Position numbers and translations under genes: made by a program
Assembly: GCA_023429135.1 (NCBI GenBank)
Contig: JAEYWD010000074.1
Span: 59,968 to 123,967, forward strand
Direction: 5' to 3'
DNA: 64,000 bases
Source: Bacteroidota bacterium
Lineage (GTDB): Bacteria > Bacteroidota > Bacteroidia > Bacteroidales > JAAUTT01
Notes under the pieces: model-generated
The model's input: only the letters and a program-made list of their open reading frames with translations
Told to the model about the DNA's origin: nothing
Database searches by the model: none
Part shown: in pieces, positions 8,938-19,067 of the stretch
How the letters are laid out: each line of letters starts with the position of its first letter
Numbering within the stretch: position 1 is the stretch's first letter

Positions 8938-11900
8938 ATGAGCCGCAAGAAACCAAGCATTATCGAATCCGCCATGCGGAATCGTAATATCGTTATTATC
9001 CTGGTAACACTGTTTATGGCAATTGGTGTTGTGGCTCTTAAAAAGATGCCGCGCAACGAGTTCCCGCAGTTTACAATACGCCAGGGCGTTATTGTAGGGG
9101 TTTATCCCGGTGCCACGTCTAGCGAAGTTGAGGAACAACTGACCAAGGTGGTCGAGAATTATATTTTCGGATACCAGGAAATCAAAAAAGCAAAAACCTA
9201 CTCCTATTCCCGCGAAGGCATTATGTACATTTTTGTTGAACTGAATGATAATGTGCACAATGCCGATCAGTTCTGGTCGAAAATAAAGCATGGATTAAGT
9301 GAACTGAAAATGACACTTCCCTCCGGTGTAATTGCACTGGTGGCGAACTCCGATTTTGGCGACACATCGGCTTTACTGATAACACTTTCGTCCGACTCGA
9401 AGAGTTACAAAGAGATGGAGGAACAACTCAAAAAGCTTGAAGCCGAATGCAGGAAAATACCTGCTACTTCAAAAATCAAGCACTACGGACTTCAGAAGGA
9501 GAAAATTTACATCAACGTAAAACCGGAACTTTTAAACGAATACAATATAAAAACCATTTCGCTGCTGGGCTCTTACCAATCGAACGGTATGGTAAATTAT
9601 GCCGGTCAGTTGAAAGACGGTCAGTACAACCTGGCAGTGCATCTGCCGCCTAATTTCGAATCGGAGAAAGATCTGACCGATCAGATTGTTTATTCCGATC
9701 CCAAAGGCAATGTGGTACGATTAAAAAACATAGCCACAATAGAGCGACGTTACGAAGAACCTGAGAATTATATCCGTCAGAATGGTAAAAAAACAATTCT
9801 GCTCTCGCTCGAAATGCAGCCTGGGAACAACATTGTGGAATTTGGTAAAGATGTGGATAAAGCCTTGAATAACTTCAAAAGATCGTGCCCTGAAGGAATT
9901 GAAATTGCCAAAATCTCCGAATTACCCAAATATGTGGACGATTCCGTTAGCAACTTTATGGAAGAGTTTTTCATTGCCATTATCGCCGTTATCCTGGTTA
10001 CCATGCTTTTACTTCCCTTGCGGGTAGCTTCGGTTGCAGGTATTACAGTTCCCATATCAGTTTTGATTACACTTGCATTTTTATACTTCTTTGGAATAGA
10101 ATTGCATACGGTGTCGCTGGCATCGCTTATTCTTGTTCTGGGAATGATTGTGGATAACTCAATTGTAGTGATTGATAACCATGTTGAAAAAATTGATCAC
10201 GGCATTTCACCCTGGTATGCAGCTATAAAAAGTGCCAAAGAACTCTTTATCCCCATTGTTACCGCAACGCTGGCAATTATTGCCACCTATGTTCCACTGG
10301 GTTTTATGGTACCGGGTACATCAGGTGAATTTCTCCGTACTATTCCTATAGTTGTTGGTATTGCATTAATTTTATCCATAGTTGTGGCTATTTTGCTGGT
10401 TCCTTATCTCAATTTTGTTTTCATAAAAAGGGGCTTGAAAGCAAAAACAAGCTCAAAAAAAGGAAAATCTTTACTCGACTGGCTCCAGGGGTGGTTCGAC
10501 AAATCGCTGGAAAAGGCATTTCAACATACAAAACTTGTACTTGGAATAGGGCTGGCTATGATTGTTCTGGCAGTTATTCTCTTTAAAAATACCGAACAAC
10601 AGTTGTTTCCCGAACTGGAACGAAACCAGTTTGCGGTTGAAGTTTATCTCCCAACGGGTTCTTCGCTGGAAAGTACTGCCAGTGTGATGGACAGTATGGA
10701 AAATCTTTTATTGAAAGATAAGCGCGTTACCAATGTTACAAGTTTTGTTGGTACAAGCTCTCCCCGTTTTCAGGTGGCATATGCGCCGAATATGCCTGCA
10801 CCAAACTATGGGCAGTTGCTGATTAATACAACTTCCGACAAAGCCACTCGCGAAATTGTAAATGATTACACCGAAAAATATGCTGATAAATTTGAGAATG
10901 CGCATGTTAAATTCAAGGTTCTTGCTCTGCAATTGAATAAGGCCCCTGTCGAAATTCGCATTTCGAGCGATTCGATAAAGAACATCAGGTTGGTGGAAGC
11001 TAAGATTGACAGTATTCTGAAGAAAACACCACATATTGCCTGGGCACGCACCGACTGGGACCAGAAACAGCAGGCCGTTAAGGTAAATCTCGATCGCGAC
11101 AAGGCAAACCGGCTGGGTTATTCAAAGGGGTTGATAGCGACTTCACTTATGGTTGGTCTGGATGGGGTACCGCTCACCACCATATGGGAAAACGACTATC
11201 CGGTAGAGGTAAGGCTCTATCAGGAAGAACAAGGCAAAAAAAGCATTAAAACACTGGAAGATCAATATATAACATCTCTTTCCAGTTATTCGGCCAATCC
11301 GTTACGATCCTTTGCAAGCTTTACACCAGAGTGGACCGAAGGAACTATAGTTCATCGCAACGGAACACCCACTTTAACCATTCTGATCGACAATGATTTA
11401 ACAGGAGTTGCTGCTAAAATTTTCGATGAAATTAAACCTCAGATTGACAATCTTCCTCTGCCTGAAGGTACATACATCAGTTACGGAGGAGATTATGAAG
11501 GTCAGGTTGAAGTTTTTACTCCTATGACCATTGCACTCGGATTAAGTATTGTGCTGATTTTCTTCATTCTGCTGTTTCAGTTTAAAAAGGAAAAGCTGTC
11601 CCTTCTGATCATGTCGGCCATGTTATTAACACTTCCAGGCGCCGCCATCGGATTAAAACTTATGGGTTATCCGTTCAGCATTACAGCATTTGTTGGGATC
11701 TCCAGCCTTTGCGGTATGGTTGTCCGCAATGGAATAATATTGATTGACTATGCAAGGGAACTGCACGAGAAGCACAAAATGTCCATTCACGAAGCTGCAA
11801 TTGCAGCCGGGAAGCGTAGAATGCGTCCAATATTCCTAACATCGGCAGCAGCATCAGTAGGTGTTGTACCCATGATCCTGAGCCGCTCACCACTTTGGGG

Positions 11901-13368
11901 ACCGCTTGGTACAGTGATTTGCTTCGGTCTGCTTATATCAATGGTATTTACACTGTACATTCTGCCATTATTATATTCTCTTGTGTATTCAGATAAACCT
12001 AAAAAACAAGGATTCTGGTCTATTCCTGCAAAAGGTACCGCGATTGTTGCTCTGGCCTTGCTTTCGTTGTGGCCATCAGAAACAAACGCTCAAACCCTGA
12101 ATCTGGATTCGTGCAAACAAATGACATTGCGAAACAACAAAAAAATTAAGGAATCGCAGCTCGAAGTTATGGCCTCGCAACAGCAGCGCAAGAATGCATT
12201 TACAAATTACTTCCCAAAAGTAAGCGCTTCGGCCACACATCTCCAGGCGAACAACTATCTTGTAAAAGGTAAAATACCGGAGATGAACCTGCCGGTGTAC
12301 GACGGTAATCCTGCGAGTCTGCAAACTCCGACTTTGTTTGCCTATGTTCCTGCAATTCCAATCAATTTACTCGATCAAATGAGCGTAGGCAATCTAACAG
12401 TTGCAGTTCCCATCTATGCTGGAGGGAGAATACGAAACGGCAATAAATTAGCCGGGATTGGTGAAGTTGTCAGTAAACAACAGCAGTCTATGACGACCAC
12501 CGAGGCTTTGGTACATACCGAGGAACTTTACTGGACACTGGTTTCGCTGAAAGAAAAGCAAAAGACCCTTGCAAGCTACATGAAACTGCTGGATACACTT
12601 CATCATAATGTCGAAAATTACCTGAAAGCAGGTATGGTACAACGTAACGATTTACTGAAAGTTCAGCTTAAACAAAACGAATTGAAAACAAATAATCTAA
12701 AGCTGAACAATGGTACCGAAATCACTACCAGAGCCCTCTGTCAGCAAATTGGTATTCCTTACAATGCTTCCATCAATTTTGAGATTGATCCAATAATGCA
12801 GATTTCGATGACAAGTCCGGTAAATGCTGATGAAGCGGTTAAGCAAAGGTATGAGTTTCAACTGCTGAATAAAGCCGTGGAGGCCGAAGAACTTCAGAAA
12901 AGGATGACCATGGGAGAATATTTACCTCAACTCTCGTTGAGCGGCATGGGGTATTATGCCAATATTGCCGGAAATACACAGAAAAATGCATTGGCGCTTG
13001 TAAATCTCAGCATTCCTATTAGCGACTGGTGGGGAGGAACTCATAAGATAAAGCAGCAAAATATTAAACTTGAAAAGGCCCGCACTTCACTCGAAGAGAA
13101 CAGCGAACTCTTAACGCTACAAATTGAGCAAGTCGGTAATGAGTTGGAAGAATGCTGGTTCAAAATTCAGGTTTCGCAAAGTTCTGTGGAACAGGCCAAA
13201 GAGAATCTGAAAATTACAAACGACAATTACAGTGCTGGTACCATCGGAGTTTCAGACTTGCTGGAAGCTCAGGCCTTGTTTCAGGAAGCTAGCGACAACC
13301 TGATTGATGCACAATGTAATTATAAGATAAAGCAGGCAAAATATCTGCAGGTAACAGGCAGGTATTAA
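8938..13368 (+). CDS. RND efflux permease fused to TolC-type outer-membrane channel
   Basis: One 1476-residue frame holds two parts of a tripartite pump. Residues 1-1022 form a full RND permease: TM1 after MRNRNIVIILVTLF, TM4 motif GMIVDNSIVVIDN with proton-relay Asp406, a second periplasmic half and the second TM bundle (FVGISSLCGMVVRNGIILIDYARE). Residues about 1034-1051 are hydrophobic and end SETNAQ, like a signal peptide with a cleavage site. Residues 1052-1476 match the outer-membrane efflux protein family (LDSCKQMTLRNNKKIKESQ, two coiled-coil repeats, VSDLLEAQALFQEASDNLIDAQ). The TolC part starts in frame with no stop. The hydrophobic linker would return the chain to the periplasm, and the chain may be cut there. 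Substrate class is probably HAE-type drugs, inferred. Confidence 0.93.
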   Translation: MSRKKPSIIESAMRNRNIVIILVTLFMAIGVVALKKMPRNEFPQFTIRQGVIVGVYPGATSSEVEEQLTKVVENYIFGYQEIKKAKTYSYSREGIMYIFVELNDNVHNADQFWSKIKHGLSELKMTLPSGVIALVANSDFGDTSALLITLSSDSKSYKEMEEQLKKLEAECRKIPATSKIKHYGLQKEKIYINVKPELLNEYNIKTISLLGSYQSNGMVNYAGQLKDGQYNLAVHLPPNFESEKDLTDQIVYSDPKGNVVRLKNIATIERRYEEPENYIRQNGKKTILLSLEMQPGNNIVEFGKDVDKALNNFKRSCPEGIEIAKISELPKYVDDSVSNFMEEFFIAIIAVILVTMLLLPLRVASVAGITVPISVLITLAFLYFFGIELHTVSLASLILVLGMIVDNSIVVIDNHVEKIDHGISPWYAAIKSAKELFIPIVTATLAIIATYVPLGFMVPGTSGEFLRTIPIVVGIALILSIVVAILLVPYLNFVFIKRGLKAKTSSKKGKSLLDWLQGWFDKSLEKAFQHTKLVLGIGLAMIVLAVILFKNTEQQLFPELERNQFAVEVYLPTGSSLESTASVMDSMENLLLKDKRVTNVTSFVGTSSPRFQVAYAPNMPAPNYGQLLINTTSDKATREIVNDYTEKYADKFENAHVKFKVLALQLNKAPVEIRISSDSIKNIRLVEAKIDSILKKTPHIAWARTDWDQKQQAVKVNLDRDKANRLGYSKGLIATSLMVGLDGVPLTTIWENDYPVEVRLYQEEQGKKSIKTLEDQYITSLSSYSANPLRSFASFTPEWTEGTIVHRNGTPTLTILIDNDLTGVAAKIFDEIKPQIDNLPLPEGTYISYGGDYEGQVEVFTPMTIALGLSIVLIFFILLFQFKKEKLSLLIMSAMLLTLPGAAIGLKLMGYPFSITAFVGISSLCGMVVRNGIILIDYARELHEKHKMSIHEAAIAAGKRRMRPIFLTSAAASVGVVPMILSRSPLWGPLGTVICFGLLISMVFTLYILPLLYSLVYSDKPKKQGFWSIPAKGTAIVALALLSLWPSETNAQTLNLDSCKQMTLRNNKKIKESQLEVMASQQQRKNAFTNYFPKVSASATHLQANNYLVKGKIPEMNLPVYDGNPASLQTPTLFAYVPAIPINLLDQMSVGNLTVAVPIYAGGRIRNGNKLAGIGEVVSKQQQSMTTTEALVHTEELYWTLVSLKEKQKTLASYMKLLDTLHHNVENYLKAGMVQRNDLLKVQLKQNELKTNNLKLNNGTEITTRALCQQIGIPYNASINFEIDPIMQISMTSPVNADEAVKQRYEFQLLNKAVEAEELQKRMTMGEYLPQLSLSGMGYYANIAGNTQKNALALVNLSIPISDWWGGTHKIKQQNIKLEKARTSLEENSELLTLQIEQVGNELEECWFKIQVSQSSVEQAKENLKITNDNYSAGTIGVSDLLEAQALFQEASDNLIDAQCNYKIKQAKYLQVTGRY

Positions 13369-13383
13369 CCAGAATCCATGCTT

Positions 13384-13449
13384 ACCCGGGAGATGAATAT
13401 CAAATTTTACTGGTTAGTTTTTCACGATATTCGCTCCCGGGGTTTTATT
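13384..13449 (+). terminator. Hairpin terminator after the efflux operon
   Basis: Long arms, CCCGGGAG plus GAATATC on the left and GATATTC plus CTCCCGGG on the right, are followed by GGTTTTATTT. It lies between the convergent efflux and peptidase genes. Confidence 0.7.
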
Positions 13450-13517
13450 TATATTGGGTTATTGGGTTAAAGAATTCTTTTATCATACTTCATCCTATTC
13501 CCTGTGTATTACTTCTT

Positions 13518-14825
13518 TTATTGTACCATTGAGTGTTGAGGATAAGAAATTTTGCAACTCATCCATTTTTCCAGCAAATTATACACCTGCTGTCTTTGGG
13601 CCGCATCCATTTTTGCAATATTAGCTGAATGATTTCCCTTGGCAATTACTACTTTCAGCGCATCGGTTTTTCCCGTAAGGTTTACCTGCGATGCCGACCA
13701 GGGATCGTATTCTCCATAAATATAAATAATCCGGTCTCCCCTATTCTGAAGAAAATCATTGACAAATTTTAAGGTTTCTGCTTTATAGGGCATTATTTTT
13801 CCGGAAGGTGCCCAGATGGTATTTTTGTAATCGGCCTGTTCCAGATAGGATTTAAATGGAGTCTCGTCATATCCGTAATAACCAAGCTCGTAGTTCGCCT
13901 GGTAAAAAAACGGCTTAAACTGGTCATACCCCTTTTTGCTGTAATAGAAAGGAGTAACCACCTCTAATAAATGCTCCAGCAATTTTTCGTTGGATGCATT
14001 TTGGGCGGGAATGCTGTCGCAAGGGGTCCCGTACTGCCAGAAACTGAATGGATATTCGAGCACCTCATAATCGAAAACAACAGCAGGAGGAAGTAAAAGA
14101 TTAAAATTGTTTTTTGCACAATGATCAGTAAAAGCCGGAACAAAATAGTCTTTGTTCTTCAACAAGCGGGTCTGGTATTCCTGAATTTTATCCCGGCATT
14201 CTTTTGTACTAACAGTTACTAGATGACTCGTTACACGAGTATCCTCAACAGCAAAATTTATAGGAGCAACATAAGCAACCGTTGCATCTACATCGTTTGG
14301 ATAATAAGCTTTGTAATACAGGGCTGTTTGTCCACCCTTGCTAACACCTGTTGAAACCCATTTACCGGGGAACACCGGTTTGAGTAATTCGCGAATAGCA
14401 TGGTGGTCGGCTGCAGATTGCTCAACGGTCATGGTTTTCCAGGTAATTGTATCGGCAACCGATTTCCCGAAATTCCGGTGTTCCACCACCACAACATTGG
14501 AATTCAACAATGTAGCAAGTTCGAGATTAAAATTTTTACGAGCGGCGTAATGAGCAGCATAACCTTCTGTAACAAACACTACGGGCGCTTTGGTGTCTCT
14601 TAAAAACAAAAATACCCGTTGTTTGAAATTTTCCATTCCCGGTTTAGAATGATCAACCGGCTGCGATACCATTAAAACATAAGCTTCGCTAAATATTGTG
14701 TTTTCAATTTTAGTAACTTCAGTATTTCGTAACTGTTTTAGCTGGGTAAATAGTTCCGTTTCCTGCGCAGTTGAAAGTTGAAGAGTCAGAATGACCAAAA
14801 GCAGAATTGAAAAAATCTTTTTCAT
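13518..14825 (-). CDS. Secreted serine peptidase, S37/S28-like alpha/beta hydrolase
   Basis: A 435-residue exported protein with a signal peptide (MKKIFSILLLVILTLQLSTAQ). It resembles the PS-10/S37 tripeptidyl aminopeptidase family: SQPVDHSKPGMENFKQRVFL near the N-terminus, VVVEHRNFGKS, and the nucleophile elbow GVSKGG with Ser162. A later YGEYDPWSASQV segment supplies the expected Asp, and the His is probably in KGNHSANI. It would act in the periplasm or outside, releasing short peptides from N-termini. It stands alone, convergent to the efflux operon. Fold and nucleophile are clear; the exact specificity is inference from family resemblance. Confidence 0.85.
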   Translation of the reverse strand: MKKIFSILLLVILTLQLSTAQETELFTQLKQLRNTEVTKIENTIFSEAYVLMVSQPVDHSKPGMENFKQRVFLFLRDTKAPVVFVTEGYAAHYAARKNFNLELATLLNSNVVVVEHRNFGKSVADTITWKTMTVEQSAADHHAIRELLKPVFPGKWVSTGVSKGGQTALYYKAYYPNDVDATVAYVAPINFAVEDTRVTSHLVTVSTKECRDKIQEYQTRLLKNKDYFVPAFTDHCAKNNFNLLLPPAVVFDYEVLEYPFSFWQYGTPCDSIPAQNASNEKLLEHLLEVVTPFYYSKKGYDQFKPFFYQANYELGYYGYDETPFKSYLEQADYKNTIWAPSGKIMPYKAETLKFVNDFLQNRGDRIIYIYGEYDPWSASQVNLTGKTDALKVVIAKGNHSANIAKMDAAQRQQVYNLLEKWMSCKISYPQHSMVQ

Positions 14826-14896
14826 AGTTTAATAAAATTGTCAGTCTGCAAATTACATAATACAGAAATCAAAAACAATGATTGACCCAAATACAG

Positions 14897-16552
14897 TCAA
14901 TTACCTATATACCGGACAATCGTCGGTTTTCCAACGCCTGTATATTCAATTATCAGCAGGCCGGAAGAGGGTTTTATCTCTCCGTTATCAAAAAGTTCGA
15001 CTACTGAAAAATGCACTCTATGCATCACATATCTGCACTTATGGAGGTTTAGTTTAAGTTTTTTGATTATTTCATTTCGCTCAACCTTACTCATTTCCGG
15101 TAAAAATCGAATTCTTGGTTTTACTTTATGATTCATATAATAATCGAGGGCTATCAGTTCAACAAGAAGCATGTCATTTGGATATGTTTGGATGGAATAC
15201 TCATGCAGCAAGGTGTAAATTTCGGTAATTACATCGCCACCGGAGGTGAATTTTTGCTTTAATAATGAGCCTAAGCCGTGCAAAAAGTTAAAAACCGAAT
15301 AGTTTAAAGCCACATATTTTAAAGATTGTACTATCCGTTTTCTGTTCCAGTAAATATCAAGTGCGTGCTCTACTGTTTCTATATGCTCAACTTCTCTTTT
15401 ACTCAGATATTTGCTGTCAACAATCTGATATGGCGGCAAATGATCAAAATTATAATTATGCTTCTTATGATTGTTACGAATGGGTGTTCCTTTAAGGAAC
15501 TTCAGAAAACCAAGCTGCAATTCGGGTGCAAAAAGCTTAAAAACCTCTTCGAAACTATATTTTATATCTGCAAAATAATCGTAAGGCAAGCCAACTATCA
15601 AATCCAGATGGATTTCAATTTGGTCGGAAATCGCATCAATAAAAGCCTTTACATTTGTAAAATTCTGCTTCCGCAGGACTTCAAGGTTCGACTTGTTATT
15701 TAATGTCTGAATTCCTATTTCGAACCTGAAAATTCCTTTGGGAACTTTTTGCTTGATAAATTCAATAAGTTCAGGCTGAATCCTATCAGCCTTTATTTCG
15801 AACTGAAAGATATTCCCAGGCTTATAGTTATCCAGGATGAACTGAAATATTGAAATTGCAAAAGCCGGTCGGCTGTTAAAAGTTCGATCGAGAAATTTTA
15901 TGACTTTTCCACGCTCCATCAAATACATTAAATTCGATTGAACAGTCTCCAATGGGAAATATCGTACCTTGTTGTCAAGACCAGCCAGGCAGAATTCGCA
16001 ACAATTCGGGCATCCACGCGAAGCTTCTATATATGAGATTTTATGTTGAAGTTCTTCGTCAGGAATACTCAGGTAGGGATTTATATTTTGTAAATGTTGA
16101 AGGTCTGGTATTGCCCCAATGGGATTTTGAATTATATCCTCTCCTCTTTTCCAAACCAGCGCCGGGACCTTAGCAAAATCGGGAAATTCGTTTAAAAAGG
16201 ATGTGAATGGTATTTCTCCTTCTCCCAAAACAATAAAATCGATTTCGGGGAGTGAGATTATTTCGTTCCATTCGTATGATACTTCCGGGCCTCCTAGCAA
16301 TATTTTACACAAAGCATTCTGTTGCTTTAACTTTTTTGCCAGTTCAAGTGTCCGGGTAATATTCCAGATGTAACAACTAAAGGCAACCAATTGAAAATTG
16401 CTGCAAAAGTCTACAATTTCGTCCATGTTATCCTTTGGACTAAATTCTCTAGCATTCAAACCTGCATAAGTTTTATTCAGCTCGTACAACAAACGCACAG
16501 CCAGATTCTGGTGGATGTATTTTGAGTTTATTGTAGTTAACAGAATTTTCAT
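14897..16552 (-). CDS. B12-binding-domain radical SAM protein with DUF4080
   Basis: About 551 residues from MKILLTTINSKYIHQNLA (ATG at 16550-16552; an upstream ATG at 16576 adds only eight residues). Residues 1-135 resemble the cobalamin-binding Rossmann domain of this class. The radical SAM cluster motif is CPNCCEFC (Cys-x3-Cys-x2-Cys), in SRGCPNCC, followed by a TIM-barrel segment with KFLDRTFNSRP and FRFEIGIQT. The C-terminal 180 residues match DUF4080. Proteins of this group are often compared with tRNA methylthiotransferase-like or anaerobic Mg-protoporphyrin cyclase-like enzymes, but the substrate is not known. Single gene, minus strand. Confidence 0.9.
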   Translation of the reverse strand: MKILLTTINSKYIHQNLAVRLLYELNKTYAGLNAREFSPKDNMDEIVDFCSNFQLVAFSCYIWNITRTLELAKKLKQQNALCKILLGGPEVSYEWNEIISLPEIDFIVLGEGEIPFTSFLNEFPDFAKVPALVWKRGEDIIQNPIGAIPDLQHLQNINPYLSIPDEELQHKISYIEASRGCPNCCEFCLAGLDNKVRYFPLETVQSNLMYLMERGKVIKFLDRTFNSRPAFAISIFQFILDNYKPGNIFQFEIKADRIQPELIEFIKQKVPKGIFRFEIGIQTLNNKSNLEVLRKQNFTNVKAFIDAISDQIEIHLDLIVGLPYDYFADIKYSFEEVFKLFAPELQLGFLKFLKGTPIRNNHKKHNYNFDHLPPYQIVDSKYLSKREVEHIETVEHALDIYWNRKRIVQSLKYVALNYSVFNFLHGLGSLLKQKFTSGGDVITEIYTLLHEYSIQTYPNDMLLVELIALDYYMNHKVKPRIRFLPEMSKVERNEIIKKLKLNLHKCRYVMHRVHFSVVELFDNGEIKPSSGLLIIEYTGVGKPTIVRYIGN

Positions 16553-16624
16553 GATTTGTTTCACAGAATAAAGCACCGGTCAAATTATCTTCATATTGAA
16601 TCGACACAAAATAAGTGAAAAAAG

Positions 16625-16675
16625 AAACACTCCTGAAGGATTTGTCGCTTGAATCACAATCCTCCAGGAGTGTTT
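16625..16675 (-). terminator. Rho-independent terminator of the mla operon
   Basis: Two 18-base arms (AAACACTCCTGAAGGATT and its near-complement) pair at 17 of 18 positions. On the minus strand the hairpin is followed by TTTCTTTTTT. It sits 45 bp after the mlaD stop. Confidence 0.85.
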
Positions 16676-16719
16676 GGGAGAAGATATTTTTTCTTACACC
16701 TTTCGGGATGATTGTAAAC

Positions 16720-17454
16720 TTACTTACGCCTCTTCTTAGTTTTCGAAGTTGAATCCTTTGCAGCTTCAGTCTCTTTTTGTTCCTGTTTGGCTTTTTCCTT
16801 TTTGCGAAAAAAACCTCTGAGCAAAATATTGCTCTTGGCAGCTTCCATGTTTTCCTGAAAGCCTTGGGTACCTTTTTTTACATTGGTAACAGTTTGATCT
16901 ATATCTTTAGCAAAGGTACTGTCCATAAACAATTTACCAACAGTTCCCTTTCCAGAGCTGATGGATTGGGTAACTTTGGCAAAATCCTCTGTAATAACGG
17001 CGGCATTTTCTATAGTTACCTTCAGGTTTTTTAATATATCGTCTATATTTATGGGCGCATTAGTAGCAATAAAAGCATTGTTCTTCACCACCCGGGCTGA
17101 GCTTCCAGGTGTGATGATCAAAATTTTATTTCCCATAATACCTTCAGACCCTATAACAGCGCGCGAATCGGATTTAATAAACCGCCTTACATCCTGCTGA
17201 ATCTGCATATCTACTCTTACCGAGGTGTCGTTGATAATAGTTATATTATCTATAATGCCCACATTAATTCCGGCAAACCGAACATTATTACCCGGTTGTA
17301 ATCCGCTCACATCCTTAAAGACTGCTCTCAGGCCAAATGTTGTATCAAAAAGATTCCGCTTTTTCCCAACAAAATAAATTCCGATGATAAATAGCAATAT
17401 TCCAAGAGTAACAAATACCCCGAGCTTTAATTTATTCCCCGTTTGTGTTTTCAT
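16720..17454 (-). CDS. mlaD: MlaD-family (MCE domain) lipid transport protein
   Basis: About 244 residues from the second Met (MKTQTGNKLKLGVF). It has one N-terminal transmembrane helix (KLGVFVTLGILLFIIGIYFVG) then a single MCE domain with GLQPGNNVRFAGINVGII and a long hydrophilic tail rich in Lys and Glu. MCE proteins form a periplasmic ring carrying phospholipids between membranes. It ends the operon after the ATPase and permease genes, with a 12 bp gap to the ATPase. The basic tail (SKTKKRRK) is common in Bacteroidota homologues. Direction of lipid flow cannot be told from sequence. Confidence 0.9.
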   Translation of the reverse strand: MKTQTGNKLKLGVFVTLGILLFIIGIYFVGKKRNLFDTTFGLRAVFKDVSGLQPGNNVRFAGINVGIIDNITIINDTSVRVDMQIQQDVRRFIKSDSRAVIGSEGIMGNKILIITPGSSARVVKNNAFIATNAPINIDDILKNLKVTIENAAVITEDFAKVTQSISSGKGTVGKLFMDSTFAKDIDQTVTNVKKGTQGFQENMEAAKSNILLRGFFRKKEKAKQEQKETEAAKDSTSKTKKRRK

Positions 17455-17466
17455 AATCATTTCTTT

Positions 17467-18246
17467 TTATTGAAAAAACGAACGAACCCATGGATCGCCG
17501 GCATTTTCAAGTTCGTTGTAAGTGCCTTCAGCAACACAATAACCATCTTTAAAAACTACGATGCGGTTGGCTGTTATGCGGGCGCATTGCATGTCGTGAG
17601 TAATAATAATTGAAGATGTTTTATTTTTCTTCTGAACTTCCAGGATGAGTTTACTAATATCTTTCGAAGTAACCGGGTCAAGCCCCGTAGTAGGTTCATC
17701 ATAAAGAATAATTTCAGGCTTAAGAATCAGTGTTCTGGCTAAACCGAGCCTCTTACGCATTCCGCCGGATAATTCGGCAGGCATTTTATCGATAGCTTTC
17801 GACAACCCAACACTACCTAGAGCCTCTTTTACAAGAGCTTCTTTTTCCTGGGCTGAAAGCTTTTTTTGATCACGCAAAGGGAATTCAAGATTTTCGCGGA
17901 CCGTCATAGAGTCGTACAAGGCAGCACTTTGAAACAGAAAGCCTATTTTTTTTCGCATAATATTAAGCTCATCTTTTGACAGGGTCGAAACATCATTTCC
18001 AAGAATAACCAACTTACCTTCGTCCGGTTGTATTAGCTGAACAAGGCACTTAATCAGAACCGATTTGCCAGATCCCGATTTTCCCAACACCACCAGGTTT
18101 TCTCCTTTTCTAACGGTAAGGTTTACATCTTTTAAAACATGTAAATCGCCGAATGATTTTTTTAGATGCTGAATTTCAACAGCAAAACCATCGGTCTCCT
18201 GATTTTTAATCATTGGAACAGCAATTTCAGAATTTTGATTTTCCAT
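17467..18246 (-). CDS. mlaF: MlaF-family ABC transporter ATPase
   Basis: A 259-residue ABC ATPase. Motifs in order: Walker A GKSGSGKSVL (about residue 55), Q-loop GFLFQSAALYD, signature LSGGMRKRLGLARTL, Walker B EIILYDEPTTGLDP, and the switch His in IITHDMQC. The LSGGMRKR signature with Met is typical of the Mla/Ttg2A group. It energises lipid movement by the MlaE permease. Its start codon overlaps the mlaE stop by one base, showing translational coupling. The N-terminal 20 residues are a short extension. Confidence 0.95.
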   Translation of the reverse strand: MENQNSEIAVPMIKNQETDGFAVEIQHLKKSFGDLHVLKDVNLTVRKGENLVVLGKSGSGKSVLIKCLVQLIQPDEGKLVILGNDVSTLSKDELNIMRKKIGFLFQSAALYDSMTVRENLEFPLRDQKKLSAQEKEALVKEALGSVGLSKAIDKMPAELSGGMRKRLGLARTLILKPEIILYDEPTTGLDPVTSKDISKLILEVQKKNKTSSIIITHDMQCARITANRIVVFKDGYCVAEGTYNELENAGDPWVRSFFQ

Positions 18247-19067
18247 CAGTAAGAAAATAAACTTGTAATTTGAACTGCCATAAGGTCGATGATGAAAATC
18301 AGAAGCGATGAGATTACCACCGATGAATTGGCTGCATACCCGACGCCCTCAGTACCATTTTCGGCATTATACCCCTTGTAACATCCAATAATTCCTATGG
18401 CAAAACCAAAGAAAAAAGTTTTAATAAATGCCGGAAAAATGTCCATAAACTCAACCTTTTCGAACACCTGAACAATAAATAGTCTGAAGCTGATGTCGCC
18501 ATAAAGGTTAACACCAATAAAAGATCCAAAAATTCCGATAGCATCGGCAAAAATTGCAAGCACAGGAATCATAAGCATTGAAGCAACAACACGGGTAACA
18601 ACCAGATATTTAAACGGATTTGTACCCGAAACTTCCATGGCGTCAATTTGCTCTGTCACTTTCATGGAAGCCAGTTCTGCTCCAATTCCTGATCCCGACT
18701 TTCCGGCGCATATCAATGCCGTAATTACCGGGCCGATTTCTCTGATGAGAGAAACTCCCACCATTGCTGGTAGCCAGGCTTCGGCACCAAAATTCTTTAG
18801 AGTAGGTTGCGACTGCATTGTTAAAACCAACCCCATAATAAAACCTGTAATTGCAACCAGGGGAAGAGAATTATATCCAATTTTATACGATTGTCTGGCC
18901 GTTTCGCCAAATTCGAATCCCTTCCTGAAAAGCTCCCGAAAAAACTGTATGCTGAAACTGGTAATAAGCGACACCTCTAAAAAGAAACCTTTCAGATGCC
19001 TGAAGGAATCCCCGGGAGTTTTTTCGGTAATCTCGTCTTCACTATCGTATAGGGGTTTCCGGGCCAT
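18246..19067 (-). CDS. mlaE: MlaE-family ABC transporter permease
   Basis: A 273-residue inner-membrane protein with five or six hydrophobic segments. The diagnostic permease segment is seen: LVLTMQSQPTLKNFGAEAWLPAMVGVSLIREIGPVITALICAGKSGSGIGAELASMKVTEQIDAMEVSG, whose glutamate/glycine-rich loop contacts the ATPase. It pairs with MlaF and MlaD directly downstream. The gene starts inside the last 26 bases of the AI-2E transporter gene. The N-terminal 20 residues are charged and soluble. Family call is firm. Confidence 0.94.
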   Translation of the reverse strand: MARKPLYDSEDEITEKTPGDSFRHLKGFFLEVSLITSFSIQFFRELFRKGFEFGETARQSYKIGYNSLPLVAITGFIMGLVLTMQSQPTLKNFGAEAWLPAMVGVSLIREIGPVITALICAGKSGSGIGAELASMKVTEQIDAMEVSGTNPFKYLVVTRVVASMLMIPVLAIFADAIGIFGSFIGVNLYGDISFRLFIVQVFEKVEFMDIFPAFIKTFFFGFAIGIIGCYKGYNAENGTEGVGYAANSSVVISSLLIFIIDLMAVQITSLFSY

